Part shown: in pieces, positions 1 to 7,892 of the stretch
Numbering within the stretch: position 1 is the stretch's first letter
Layout of the letters: every line of letters begins with the position of its first letter
From: Oleispirillum naphthae
GTDB lineage: Bacteria; Pseudomonadota; Alphaproteobacteria; Rhodospirillales; Rhodospirillaceae
Length of the DNA stretch: 64,000 bases
Assembly (NCBI GenBank): GCA_027864655.1
Contig: JAQAZG010000006.1
Location: forward strand, 145,458-209,457
Reading direction: 5' to 3'
Translations under genes and position numbers: made by a program
The notes under the pieces: model-generated
Seen by the model: only the letters and a program-made list of their open reading frames with translations
The model's database searches: none
Told to the model about the DNA's origin: nothing

Positions 1-69
1 GCCGCCGAACCCGATGAGAATCAGGACCAGCACCAAGGCGAAAATCCACAGACGCGGCAGGCTTCGCAT
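1..69 (-). CDS. Partial membrane or secreted protein, N-terminus only
   Basis: Only the first 23 codons are inside the window and the gene runs off the left edge. The ATG at 67-69 is followed by a basic start (MRSLPRLW) and an uninterrupted hydrophobic run rich in Leu, Val and Ile. That pattern is a membrane anchor or a long signal sequence. A purine-rich stretch precedes the ATG, though at a longer spacing than ideal. The family cannot be named from this fragment. Confidence 0.55.
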   Translation of the reverse strand, partial: MRSLPRLWIFALVLVLILIGFGG

Positions 70-248
70 GAGACTTGCTTTTCCCTCTTCCGGTCCGGAG
101 AAGGGCGGACCGGCCCAGGCGATGACGCCGCATGCCGCACACCGGGAACGTCCCTCACGTTCTTCCCGCGAATGGATATGCAACGTAAGGTTAACATGGG
201 CATGCCGGACATGGAAACAACGGAGGCCCGCGAGAATCGCCGCAAAAC

Positions 249-278
249 GAAAACGGCGGGCCGAAGCCCGCCGTTTTC
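249..278. terminator. Bidirectional intrinsic terminator after the metQ array
   Basis: A perfect 13-bp inverted repeat (249-261 with 266-278) closes on a CGAA/TTCG tetraloop. The stem starts with an A-tract and ends with a T-tract, so it can work in both directions. It sits just past the stop of the last metQ and should end the met operon transcript. Confidence 0.9.
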
Positions 279-303
279 TTGCCGTCGCGTCCGGACGAAA
301 CGC

Positions 304-1095
304 CTAGAAGGCCGGCGCCACCGCGCCCTTGAAGGTCTTGAGGATGAAGTCGCGCACCGGTGCGGTCTGATAGGTGGAGACGATCGCCTTCACCCAGGCG
401 GCGTCCTTGTTCCTGGCGTGCACCACGAAGATGTTGGCGTACGGGCTGTCCGCCGCCTCGATCGCCAGGGCGTCCCTGGTCGGCACCAGGTTCGCCTCCA
501 GCGCGTAGTTGGTGTTGATCGCCGCGATGGTGACGTCGGGCAGCGAGCGCGGCAGTTGCGCCGCGTCCAGCTCGACGAAGCGGAGCTTCTTCGGGTTCCC
601 GGCGATGTCCACCACTCCGGCGGTGAGCGCGGCGCCGGGCGCGAGCTTGATCAGCCCGCGCTTCTGCAACAGCAGCAGCGCCCGCCCGCCGTTGGTCGGA
701 TCGTTGGGGATGGCCACCCGGTCGCCCGCCTTCAGTTCGGCAAGCGACTTGATCTTCGTCGAGTAGACTCCCATCGGCTCGACGAAGTTGGTGCCGACCG
801 AAACCAGCTTGTAGCCGCGGTCCTTCACCTGGTTGTCGAGATAGGGCTGGTGCTGGAAGGCATTCATGTCGAGATCGCCGCTGTCCACCGCCTGGTTCGG
901 CAGCACGTAGTCGGAGAAGGACACGATCTTGATGTCGATGCCCTTCTTGGCCAGCAGCGGCTTGACGAACTCCATGGTGCGCTCGTGCGTGCCCGGGGTG
1001 ACGCCGACGGTGTAGGTGCGCGCCGCGGCGTCCGCGGGCGCAAGCGCGGGCAGCGCCAGAAGCGCCCCGGCCAGGGCGATGGCGAAACGGTTCAT
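304..1095 (-). CDS. metQ: MetQ/NlpA-family methionine-binding protein (third of three)
   Basis: This is a 263-residue periplasmic substrate-binding protein of the NlpA/MetQ family, which hands methionine to the MetNI importer. An N-terminal signal peptide ends near an Ala-rich AXA site. There is no lipobox Cys, so the protein should be soluble rather than a lipoprotein. Family signatures are visible, including FSDYVLPNQA, the QPYLD stretch and NDPTNGGRALLLLQ. It is the promoter-distal member of three tandem paralogues behind metN and metI. Having three binding proteins for one transporter suggests different ligand preferences, such as L- and D-methionine or oxidised forms, which is inference. 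Confidence 0.93.
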   Translation of the reverse strand: MNRFAIALAGALLALPALAPADAAARTYTVGVTPGTHERTMEFVKPLLAKKGIDIKIVSFSDYVLPNQAVDSGDLDMNAFQHQPYLDNQVKDRGYKLVSVGTNFVEPMGVYSTKIKSLAELKAGDRVAIPNDPTNGGRALLLLQKRGLIKLAPGAALTAGVVDIAGNPKKLRFVELDAAQLPRSLPDVTIAAINTNYALEANLVPTRDALAIEAADSPYANIFVVHARNKDAAWVKAIVSTYQTAPVRDFILKTFKGAVAPAF

Positions 1096-1134
1096 CGGGT
1101 TTGTCCTCCGTGCTTGCGTTTTCTCATGCCCCGG

Positions 1135-1932
1135 TCAGAACGCGGGCAGGATCGCGCCCTTGCCGGTTTCGAGAATGAACTGGCGCACCGGCTCGGACTG
1201 GTAGGCCGAGACGTAGGCCTTGACCCACGCGGCGTCCTTATCCGCGGCGCGGATGGCGAAGATGTTGGCGTACGGGCTGTCCGCGCCCTCGCGGGCGATG
1301 GAATCCTTCGCCGGGTTCATCCCCGCGGAGACCGCGTAGTTGGTGTTGATCGCCGCCACCGTGACGTCGGGCAGGGAGCGCGGCAACTGCGCCGCATCCA
1401 GCTCGACGAGCTTGATGTGCTTGGGGTTTTCCCGGACGTCGATGACGCTGGGGATCGCGCCCGGGGCGGTCTTGACCTTAAGTATCCCGAACTTCTGCAA
1501 CAGCAGCAGGGCGCGCCCGCCGTTGCTCGGGTCGTTGGGGATGGCGATCTTGTCGCCGTCCTTCAGCTCCGCCATCGTCTTGATCTTCTGCGAATAGAAG
1601 CCCATCGGCGCGATGAAGTTGGTGCCCGCCGAGATCAGCTTGAGGCCGCGGTCCTTCACCTGCGTGTCCAGGTACGGCTTGTGCTGGAAGATGTTGATGT
1701 CGATGTCGCCGTCGGCGAGCGCCTGGTTGGGCAGCACGTAGTCGGAGAAGGTGGTGATCTTCACCGCATAGCCCTTCTTCTCCACCAGGGGCTTGACGAA
1801 CTCCGCCACCTGCTCGTGGATGCCCGGGGTGACGCCGACCCGGATGGTCTTCACCTCAGCGGCGTCCGCCGCGGCGGACAGGCCCGCCGCCGCAAGGGCC
1901 GCACACAGCACCTTCACCATCGTTTTCATCAT
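1135..1932 (-). CDS. metQ: MetQ/NlpA-family methionine-binding protein (second of three)
   Basis: The 265-residue product is a second MetQ paralogue with the same architecture: a signal peptide, then FSDYVLPNQA, HKPYLDTQVKDRG and NDPSNGGRALLLLQ. The single Cys near the N-terminus lies before the hydrophobic core and cannot be a lipobox, so processing by signal peptidase I is expected. Only about 40 bp separate it from the flanking paralogues, so all three should be cotranscribed. Start choice is slightly uncertain because Met residues occur at positions 1, 2 and 5. It differs from its neighbours throughout, so the duplication is not recent. Confidence 0.92.
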   Translation of the reverse strand: MMKTMVKVLCAALAAAGLSAAADAAEVKTIRVGVTPGIHEQVAEFVKPLVEKKGYAVKITTFSDYVLPNQALADGDIDINIFQHKPYLDTQVKDRGLKLISAGTNFIAPMGFYSQKIKTMAELKDGDKIAIPNDPSNGGRALLLLQKFGILKVKTAPGAIPSVIDVRENPKHIKLVELDAAQLPRSLPDVTVAAINTNYAVSAGMNPAKDSIAREGADSPYANIFAIRAADKDAAWVKAYVSAYQSEPVRQFILETGKGAILPAF

Positions 1933-1956
1933 CTTCGCCTTCTTTGCTGCCGTCGG

Positions 1957-2751
1957 TTAGAACGCGGGCACGATGCTGCCCTTGAAGGTGGTCAGAATGA
2001 ACTGGCGCACCGGCTCGGAATTATAGGCCGCGACGAACGCCTTCGCCCAGGGGGCATCCTTGTTGTCGGCGCGCACCGCGATGACGCAGGCGTACGGGCT
2101 TTCCGCGTTCTCGACGATCAGCGCATCCCGGGTCGGCACCAGGCCCGCCTGGATCGCATAGTTGGTGTTGACCGCGGCGGCGGCGAGGTCCGGGATGGCG
2201 CGCGGCAGTTGCGCCGCATCGAGCTCCACGAACTTCAGGCCCTTGGGGTTGCCGATGATATCGGGCACCCCGGCGCGCAGCCCCGCCTTGGGGTTGAGCT
2301 TGATCAGGCCCGCACGCTGCATCAGCAAGAGCGCGCGGCCGCCGTTGGTGGGGTCGTTGGGCAGGCCGATGCGGTCCCCGGCCTTGAGACCGGCGAACGA
2401 CTTCACCTTGTCGGAGTAGATGCCCATGGGCAGGATGATCGACTTGCCGATGGTCGCCAGCTTGTAGCCGCGGTCCTTGATCTGGTTGTCGAGGTAGGGC
2501 TGGTGCTGGAAGGAATTGAGGTCGAGGTCGCCGTCGTTGAGCGCCTGGTTGGGCAGCACGTAGTCGGAGAAGCCCACCACCTCGATATCGATTCCCTTCT
2601 TCGCCAGCTCGCCCTTGACGAACTCGGCGACCTGCTCGTGCGGTCCTTGGGTGACGCCGACCTTATAGGCCTTGGCGGCGGCGGGGGCTGCGGCAACGGC
2701 GATGCCGAAGGCGGCGGCGAGCGCGCTGCGCAGGAAACTCGACAGGGTCAT
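1957..2751 (-). CDS. metQ: MetQ/NlpA-family methionine-binding protein (first of three)
   Basis: This 264-residue binding protein lies directly downstream of metI and is the first of three MetQ paralogues. The N-terminus is a typical signal peptide ending in an Ala-rich AAPAAAK stretch with no Cys. Conserved ligand-site segments (QHQPYLDNQIKDRG, NDPTNGGRALLLMQ and VNTNYA) are intact. Its role is to deliver methionine or a related compound from the periplasm to MetNI. Its distance from metI is 36 bp, consistent with one operon. Confidence 0.93.
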   Translation of the reverse strand: MTLSSFLRSALAAAFGIAVAAAPAAAKAYKVGVTQGPHEQVAEFVKGELAKKGIDIEVVGFSDYVLPNQALNDGDLDLNSFQHQPYLDNQIKDRGYKLATIGKSIILPMGIYSDKVKSFAGLKAGDRIGLPNDPTNGGRALLLMQRAGLIKLNPKAGLRAGVPDIIGNPKGLKFVELDAAQLPRAIPDLAAAAVNTNYAIQAGLVPTRDALIVENAESPYACVIAVRADNKDAPWAKAFVAAYNSEPVRQFILTTFKGSIVPAF

Positions 2752-2787
2752 GGAACGGGCTCCTCTCGGGGGCGGAAGGGCGCGGGG

Positions 2788-3447
2788 TCACCGCACGCGC
2801 TTGTTGAGGCGGCGGGCGAGACGGTCGCCCGCGGTTTGGATGAGTTGCACCACGGCGATCAGCACCACCACCACCGAGGCCATCACGTCGGGGCGGAAGC
2901 GCTGGTAGCCGTAGCGGATGCCGAGGTCGCCCAGGCCGCCGCCGCCGACCGCGCCGACCATCGCCGAATAGCCGATGAGCAGCACCGTGGTCAGCGTCAG
3001 GCCGAGCACGATGGCGGGCAGCGCCTCGGGCAGCAGCACCTTGAAGACGATCTGCAGGGGCTTCGCCCCCATCGCCTGCGCCGCCTCGATGAGCCCGGCA
3101 TCGACGCCGCGCACCGCGCCCTCGATGATCCGCGCGATGAAGGGCGTGGCCGCCACGGTCAAGGGCACGATCGCCGCGCTGGTGCCGATCGAGGTGCCCG
3201 CCACCAGGCGGGTGAACGGGATGATCGCCACCGCGAGGATGATGAAGGGGATGGAGCGGGTGGCGTTGACCAGCGCGCCGACGACGCGGTTGAACGCCGG
3301 CAGGGGGAACAGCTCGCCGCGCCCGGAGGTGGCGAGCAGCACGCCGAGCGGCGCGCCGAGCAGGGTGCCGATGGACAGGGCGGCCAGCACCATGTAGGCG
3401 GTCTCGAACCCCGCGTCAGCCAGCAGGGACAGCATTTGGATCGACAT
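2788..3447 (-). CDS. metI: Methionine ABC transporter permease MetI
   Basis: The 219-residue inner-membrane protein has five predicted hydrophobic segments and the MetI permease loop (EAAQAMGAKPLQI) that contacts the ATPase. It forms the membrane channel of the MetNI methionine importer. The start at 3447 is supported by a very strong Shine-Dalgarno (GGAGGTGATC) a few bases upstream. This start overlaps the 3' end of metN by 32 bp, so translation of the two genes is probably coupled. Length is normal for the family. Confidence 0.95.
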   Translation of the reverse strand: MSIQMLSLLADAGFETAYMVLAALSIGTLLGAPLGVLLATSGRGELFPLPAFNRVVGALVNATRSIPFIILAVAIIPFTRLVAGTSIGTSAAIVPLTVAATPFIARIIEGAVRGVDAGLIEAAQAMGAKPLQIVFKVLLPEALPAIVLGLTLTTVLLIGYSAMVGAVGGGGLGDLGIRYGYQRFRPDVMASVVVVLIAVVQLIQTAGDRLARRLNKRVR

Positions 3448-4480
3448 GGCCGATCACCTCCGCGTTCAGGTTGCGGGACCGGACGAAGGCGATGGCCTTC
3501 TCGGCCTCCGCCAGACCGCCCTTCGCCTCGACGAACAGGATGCCGAACGGGCGGTTCTGGATGTAGTCCACCTGCCCGGCGAGAATGTTGAAATCGATCC
3601 CCGCGATGCGGGACAACTGGCTGATGATCGGGTCGTAGGCGTTGGGGCCGGTGAACACGATCTTCACCACCGGGTTCTCGCCCGCGCCCGCCGGGCCTTC
3701 GTTGATGATGCGGCGCAGCGATTTCGGCAGCGCCGCCTCGATCTCGCCCGCGATCAGCGCCTGGGTGGTCGGATGCTGCGGCTTGACGAACACGTCGAAG
3801 ACGTTGCCCTGCTCGACGATCATGCCGTCGTCGATCACCGCGACGCGGTCGCAGAGTTCGCGCACCACGCTCATCTCGTGGGTGATCACCATCATGGTGA
3901 GCTTGAGGCGGCGGTTGATGTCGCGCAGAAGGTCGAGAATCTGCTGCGTCGTCTCCGGGTCGAGCGCCGAGGTCACCTCGTCGCAGAGCAGCACCTTGGG
4001 CTCCGCCACCAGGGCGCGGGCGATGCCGACGCGCTGCTTCTGCCCGCCGGAAAGCTCCGCCGGGTAGCGGTCCGACTTGTCGGAAAGGCCGACGATGTCG
4101 AGGAGCGGCGCGACGCGGGCGGCGATCTCCGCCTTCGGAATCCCGGCCAGCTCCAGCGGCAGCGCCACGTTGCCGTAGACGGTGCGCGAGGACAGCAGGT
4201 TGAAGTGCTGGAACACCATGCCGGTGCGCCGCCGGAAAGCGGTGAGATCGGCGCTGGAAAGCTGCGCGATGTCCACGCCATCGACGACGACGCGGCCGCC
4301 GGTCGCCTCTTCCAGCCGGTTGACGGTGCGGATCAGCGTGCTCTTGCCCGCCCCCGACCGTCCGATGATGCCGAAGATCTCGCCCTTGCCGATTTCCAGA
4401 TCGACGCCCCTCAAGGCATGGTGCGCGGGCTTGCCGTGCGCCGCCGGGTAGACCTTCTCCAAACCTTCCAAACGGATCAT
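3416..4480 (-). CDS. metN: Methionine ABC transporter ATP-binding protein MetN
   Basis: The 354-residue ATPase has Walker A GRSGAGKST near residue 41, a Q-loop (FQHFNLL), the signature LSGGQKQR, Walker B LLCDEVTSALD and a THEM switch His. The C-terminal 80 or so residues form an NIL domain (VVKIVFTGPNAYDPIISQL onward), which in this family binds methionine and shuts the transporter down when internal methionine is high. It is the first gene of the metN-metI-metQ-metQ-metQ operon. Expression should be set by the SAM-II switch and terminator just upstream, so control operates on both transcription and transport. Confidence 0.96.
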   Translation of the reverse strand: MIRLEGLEKVYPAAHGKPAHHALRGVDLEIGKGEIFGIIGRSGAGKSTLIRTVNRLEEATGGRVVVDGVDIAQLSSADLTAFRRRTGMVFQHFNLLSSRTVYGNVALPLELAGIPKAEIAARVAPLLDIVGLSDKSDRYPAELSGGQKQRVGIARALVAEPKVLLCDEVTSALDPETTQQILDLLRDINRRLKLTMMVITHEMSVVRELCDRVAVIDDGMIVEQGNVFDVFVKPQHPTTQALIAGEIEAALPKSLRRIINEGPAGAGENPVVKIVFTGPNAYDPIISQLSRIAGIDFNILAGQVDYIQNRPFGILFVEAKGGLAEAEKAIAFVRSRNLNAEVIGHVDPNAVPAG

Positions 4481-4498
4481 TTCAACGCCTTGGACACG

Positions 4499-4528
4499 AA
4501 AAAACCGCCGCAGCCTGAGGCCGGGCGG
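4499..4528 (-). terminator. Attenuator terminator of the SAM-II leader
   Basis: On the minus strand a GC-rich hairpin (CCGCC at 4528-4524 pairing with GGCGG at 4509-4505) is followed at once by six T residues (4504-4499). It lies between the SAM-II aptamer and the metN start codon. This placement suggests premature termination of the leader when SAM is bound. How the aptamer and the terminator exclude one another is inferred, not shown. Confidence 0.8.
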
Positions 4529-4534
4529 ATACTG

Positions 4535-4597
4535 TCCCGACGCTTTAGCTGCATTTATACCGCGCCCGCAAGCTGATCGCTCAAATCGGCGCGACTG
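4535..4597 (-). promoter_or_regulatory. SAM-II riboswitch aptamer
   Basis: Read on the minus strand, the leader shows the SAM-II layout. A P1 stem is formed by CGCGCC (4593-4588) and GGCGCG (4566-4561). Its loop begins GATTTGA and ends TTGCGG. After P1 come TATAAATG and the invariant GCTAAA. A pseudoknot is possible between CGATCAGC in the loop and the GCTAAAGCGTCG stretch. SAM-II elements bind S-adenosylmethionine and repress methionine genes in Alphaproteobacteria, which fits the metNIQ operon downstream. A covariance-model search was not possible here. Confidence 0.85.
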
Positions 4598-4600
4598 GAA

Positions 4601-4629
4601 GTCATAAAACCACTCGCTCTTCGTGTCAA
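4601..4629 (-). promoter_or_regulatory. Sigma-70 promoter of the metN operon
   Basis: A consensus -35 TTGACA (4629-4624) is followed after exactly 17 bp by a -10 TATGAC (4606-4601). The predicted start site is near 4594, the first base of the riboswitch aptamer. Upstream is a very AT-rich block (about 4630-4665) that could act as an UP element. Confidence 0.85.
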
Positions 4630-5341
4630 AGAATTTTTATATACATTTTTAAAATGTTATAAACCGGCCGCCGCGGCTTTTCCATTCCTCTGGATTTCCC
4701 GTTGCGTTTCAAGCCATTGCAGGCTTCCCTCGGACGCCGCAATACGGCGCGAAAGCGCCGCCACGCCGCACGAATCAACGCTTTTGGCGGGCTCTGCAAG
4801 AATTTCCACAAAAAACCGCCGCCGCCGCGCGCCGGTCGAAGTCCGCTTGTAGAAACAGGCGGAAAAACATTTCGCCGATGTGATTTTCCTCGCCCCGGCT
4901 TCGCCGATTCGCCGGTGCGCGCCGCGCCGCGCCGCCGGAGAAGCCCGCGCCCCCACCCCACCCGGCGGCCGGAAGCAAAGCGCAGCGCGGCTCTCCACCC
5001 GGCGAGTCGATTTCCCACCCGAACGGGTTGAACCTGCCCGGCCGTCGGAGGCATACTCTCGGCCTCTAGTCTGGTATCCCCCCTCGCCGCCACGCCGGAA
5101 CTCAGTCTCCACGACGGGACGGCCCGGGTATTTTACCCCAAAGGCCGTCTCCCGGCTTTTGGAGATTTTCGTTTCACGCCTACGGAAATTTCCGCACGAT
5201 TATAATCGGCGCTCCGTTTCGGCGCTCCCCCGGCCCCCGCAGACGGCCGTTTCCGCCTGCTTCGGCCTGTCCGAAAGAAACTATCGCCGCGCGCCGCTCC
5301 CCCGGTTTCCCGCGGCACCCTGTAGCAGAGGTCATTCTCCC
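4630..5341. other. Intergenic region between metN and the acyl-CoA synthetase
   Basis: This stretch of about 710 bp separates two divergent transcription units. I see no convincing gene: open frames here have poor composition and no ribosome site. At 4643-4657 there is a dyad, ACATTTT-T-AAAATGT, inside the AT-rich block behind the met promoter. Two further perfect palindromes lie at 5183-5208. The middle part (4690-5130) is GC-rich with no motif I recognise. Confidence 0.6.
5183..5208. promoter_or_regulatory. Tandem 12-bp palindromes upstream of the acyl-CoA synthetase
   Basis: Two perfect 12-bp palindromes, CGGAAATTTCCG (5183-5194) and CGATTATAATCG (5197-5208), sit 2 bp apart. The second contains a perfect TATAAT, so a bound protein could block a -10 element there. 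No good -35 is visible. The second palindrome shares its half-site with one upstream of the TRAP binding-protein gene (11178-11189). Confidence 0.5.
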
Positions 5342-7447
5342 ATGAGTCTCGAAAGCAATATCCCCGCGCTGTTCAACCCCCAGACAGTCGCCGTGATCGG
5401 CGCCTCCGCCTCTCCCGGCAAAGTGGGATACTCGGTGGTCGCCAACATGCTGGATGCCGGCTTCCAAGGCACCCTGATCCCGGTCAACCCGACGCGGGAC
5501 GAAATCCTCGGCCTGCCCACCGTCAAAACCATCGAAGCTTTGCCCGAGGGCCTGGACCTCGCGGTGATCGTACTGCCGGTGGCGGGCGTGGTGCCCGCCA
5601 TGGAGGCGCTGGCGCGCCGCAAGGCACGCGCCGCCATCGTCATCACCGCGGGCTTCAAGGAGGTCGGCGGCGACGGCGCGGCGCTGGAGCGCCGCCTGAT
5701 CGAAATCTGCGAGGCCAACGACATCGCCATGGTCGGCCCCAACTGCCTCGGCCTGATCAGCACCGGCGGCAAGGTCAACGCCTCGTTCGCCGCGGGCAAT
5801 GCGCTCACCGGCACCATCGCCTGCTTCTCGCAGTCGGGCGCTCTGTGCACCGCGATCCTCGACTGGGCGCAGGGCGAAAACGTCGGCTTCTCGAAGTTCG
5901 TCTCGCTCGGCAACAAGGCGGTGATCAACGAAGCCGACATGCTCGATTCCCTCTCCGACGATCCGGAGACCTCGGTGATCGTCGGCTACCTGGAGAACGT
6001 CGAGGACGGCCCGCACTTCATGAAGAAGGCCCCCGAGGTGACGCGCAAGAAGCCGGTGATCATCATCAAGTCCGGCACCACCGCCGCGGGCGCCAAGGCC
6101 GCCTCCTCCCACACCGGGGCGATCGCGGGCGACGACGCCGCCTACACCGCCGCCTTCCGCAAGACCGGGGTGGTCCGCGCCGAGAACATGGCGGAACTCT
6201 TCGACTACGCCCAGGCGTTCTCCACCCAGCCGCTGCCCAAGGGGCCGGGGCTCGCGATCATCACCAACTCCGGCGGGCCGGGCGCCATGGCCGCCGACGC
6301 CACCGAGAAGTCCAGCCTCGAAGTGGCGCAGGTAATGCCGGAGACCGCGGCGAAGCTGAAGGCGGTGCTGCCCGCCTTCGCCTCGGTGGCCAACCCGATC
6401 GACATCATCGGCGACGCCCCGGCGGAACGCTACCGCAAGACCCTGGAGATCGTCGCCGCCGACCCCAACGTGCACATCGTCCTGGTGCTGCTGTCGCCCA
6501 CCGCCTCGGCGGAGATCGACGAGACCGCCAAGGCGGTGATCGACGTCGCGAGGACGAGCGACAAGCCGTTCTTCGTCAACTTCATGGGCGGCCTGCGCAT
6601 CAAGACCGGCCAGGTCCTGCTGCGCGAGGCGGGGATTCCCTTCTCGGTCTACCTCGAACCGCTGATCGCCTGCGCCGAGGCGATGTACGGCCACTACCTG
6701 TGGACCACCGCCGCGCCCGCGGCCTATCCGGACGTGGCGCGCAACCAGGCGGCGGCGCGCAAGGTGATCGCCGAGGCCCGCTCCACCGGCGCCACCGAGA
6801 TCGTCGAGTTCCAGGCGCAGTCGGTGCTCTCCGCCTACGGCCTGCCGACGCCGCAGACCGCGCTCACCACCACCGCCAAGGAGGCGGCGGCGGCGGCCAC
6901 CAAGATCGGCTTCCCGGTGGTGCTGAAGATCGCCTCGCCGCAGATCTCGCACAAGTCCGACGTCGGCGGCGTCAAGGTCGGCCTCGCCAGCGCGGACGAA
7001 GTGGCGGCCGCCTTCACCGCGATCACCGCGCAGGCGGCGCGGATGCGCCCCGACGCCAAGATCGCCGGCTGCCTGGTGCAGGAGATGGCCCCCAAGGGCT
7101 GCAAGGAGCTGATCATCGGCTTCAAGCGCGACCCGCGGTTCGGGCCGCTGCTGATGTTCGGCCTAGGCGGCATCTACGTGGAGATCCTCAAGGACATCTC
7201 CTTCCGCCTCGCGCCGGTGACGCGCGCGGAGGCGCGGGCGATGATCGGCGAGATCAAGTCCTACAAGCTGCTCGCCGGGGCGCGCGGCGAGAAGCCGGTG
7301 AACCTTCAGGCGCTCGAGGATATCCTGGTCGCGATGTCGCAGATGGCGATGGACTTCCCGGAAATCGTCGAGGCGGACTTCAACCCGGTTCTGGTCAACG
7401 CCGAAAAGGCGATCGTCGCCGACGTGCGGCTGGCGCTCTCCGAATAG
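5342..7447 (+). CDS. NDP-forming acyl-CoA synthetase (acetate--CoA ligase type)
   Basis: The 701-residue protein joins the two halves of an NDP-forming acyl-CoA synthetase. Residues 1 to about 460 hold the CoA-binding and ligase-CoA domains, with VAVIGASASPGKVG near the start and the phospho-His region SSHTGAIAGDD. Residues from about 470 form an ATP-grasp domain (GFPVVLKIASPQISHKSDVGG). It should interconvert acyl-CoA plus ADP and phosphate with free acid plus ATP. The exact acid is unknown. An AGAGG motif precedes the ATG at 5342. The same frame is open upstream but lacks a start signal. A perfect terminator follows the gene. Confidence 0.9.
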   Translation: MSLESNIPALFNPQTVAVIGASASPGKVGYSVVANMLDAGFQGTLIPVNPTRDEILGLPTVKTIEALPEGLDLAVIVLPVAGVVPAMEALARRKARAAIVITAGFKEVGGDGAALERRLIEICEANDIAMVGPNCLGLISTGGKVNASFAAGNALTGTIACFSQSGALCTAILDWAQGENVGFSKFVSLGNKAVINEADMLDSLSDDPETSVIVGYLENVEDGPHFMKKAPEVTRKKPVIIIKSGTTAAGAKAASSHTGAIAGDDAAYTAAFRKTGVVRAENMAELFDYAQAFSTQPLPKGPGLAIITNSGGPGAMAADATEKSSLEVAQVMPETAAKLKAVLPAFASVANPIDIIGDAPAERYRKTLEIVAADPNVHIVLVLLSPTASAEIDETAKAVIDVARTSDKPFFVNFMGGLRIKTGQVLLREAGIPFSVYLEPLIACAEAMYGHYLWTTAAPAAYPDVARNQAAARKVIAEARSTGATEIVEFQAQSVLSAYGLPTPQTALTTTAKEAAAAATKIGFPVVLKIASPQISHKSDVGGVKVGLASADEVAAAFTAITAQAARMRPDAKIAGCLVQEMAPKGCKELIIGFKRDPRFGPLLMFGLGGIYVEILKDISFRLAPVTRAEARAMIGEIKSYKLLAGARGEKPVNLQALEDILVAMSQMAMDFPEIVEADFNPVLVNAEKAIVADVRLALSE

Positions 7448-7462
7448 GGCGGGCGGCCTGAC

Positions 7463-7888
7463 CTAACGCGGGGTGCCGTCCGGCTGCGGACGGCACCCTT
7501 TTTCGTCTTCGAGGGTGAGAATCACCGGGGCGTCCCTCGGCGCCTCGCGCGGCAGGAAGGCGCGGATCGGGCGGCATTTGTCGCCCGGCAGGCACAGCCG
7601 CATCGGTTTGGCATAGGCGCTGTCCGGCATCACCAGGCGGGTCTGCGGCCGCACCTTCGGCACATAGACGAACCAGCCGTCCTTCAGCACCGCGTCCTTC
7701 GGCGGCTCCATGCCCGCGCCGGTGCCCTTGATCCGCGCCTCGACGATGCGCATCGTCTTGGTGTGGACGCGCCAGGTCTCGCGCCACTCCACATGCTCGA
7801 TGGAATGTTCCCAGGAAAGCGTGAAGCGCGGCGCGTAGATGGCGACGGAGAAGCTCCCCGCCGCCACGCACAGCAATGCCGGAACCAC
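7463..7888 (-). CDS. DUF1850 protein of a TRAP transporter operon
   Basis: The 141-residue protein has a signal-type N-terminus and the DUF1850 pattern (FTLSWEHSIEHVEWRETWRV). DUF1850 genes are a regular companion of TAXI-type TRAP transporters, but their role is not known. It starts 4 bp after the fused permease gene ends, so the two are surely cotranscribed. Its last dozen codons overlap the intrinsic terminator of the convergent acyl-CoA synthetase gene, which constrains the C-terminal sequence. Confidence 0.88.
   Translation of the reverse strand: MVPALLCVAAGSFSVAIYAPRFTLSWEHSIEHVEWRETWRVHTKTMRIVEARIKGTGAGMEPPKDAVLKDGWFVYVPKVRPQTRLVMPDSAYAKPMRLCLPGDKCRPIRAFLPREAPRDAPVILTLEDEKGCRPQPDGTPR
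7471..7503 (+). terminator. Intrinsic terminator of the acyl-CoA synthetase gene
   Basis: A perfect 12-bp stem (7471-7482 with 7487-7498) closes on GCTG and is followed by five T residues. It begins 24 bp after the stop of the synthetase gene. The whole hairpin lies inside the 3' end of the DUF1850 gene on the other strand. Confidence 0.9.
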
Positions 7889-7892
7889 CCCC

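Noticed and set aside
172..3591. An 1139-codon open frame on the plus strand across the metQ array
   Set aside because: It is the antisense frame of GC-rich genes metQ, metQ, metQ and metI. The translation is Arg/Gly/His-rich, has no family pattern and no ribosome site.
4657..5112. Possible genes on the minus strand in the met/acyl-CoA synthetase gap
   Set aside because: The products are Arg/Gly-rich and repetitive without any motif, and no start signal was found.
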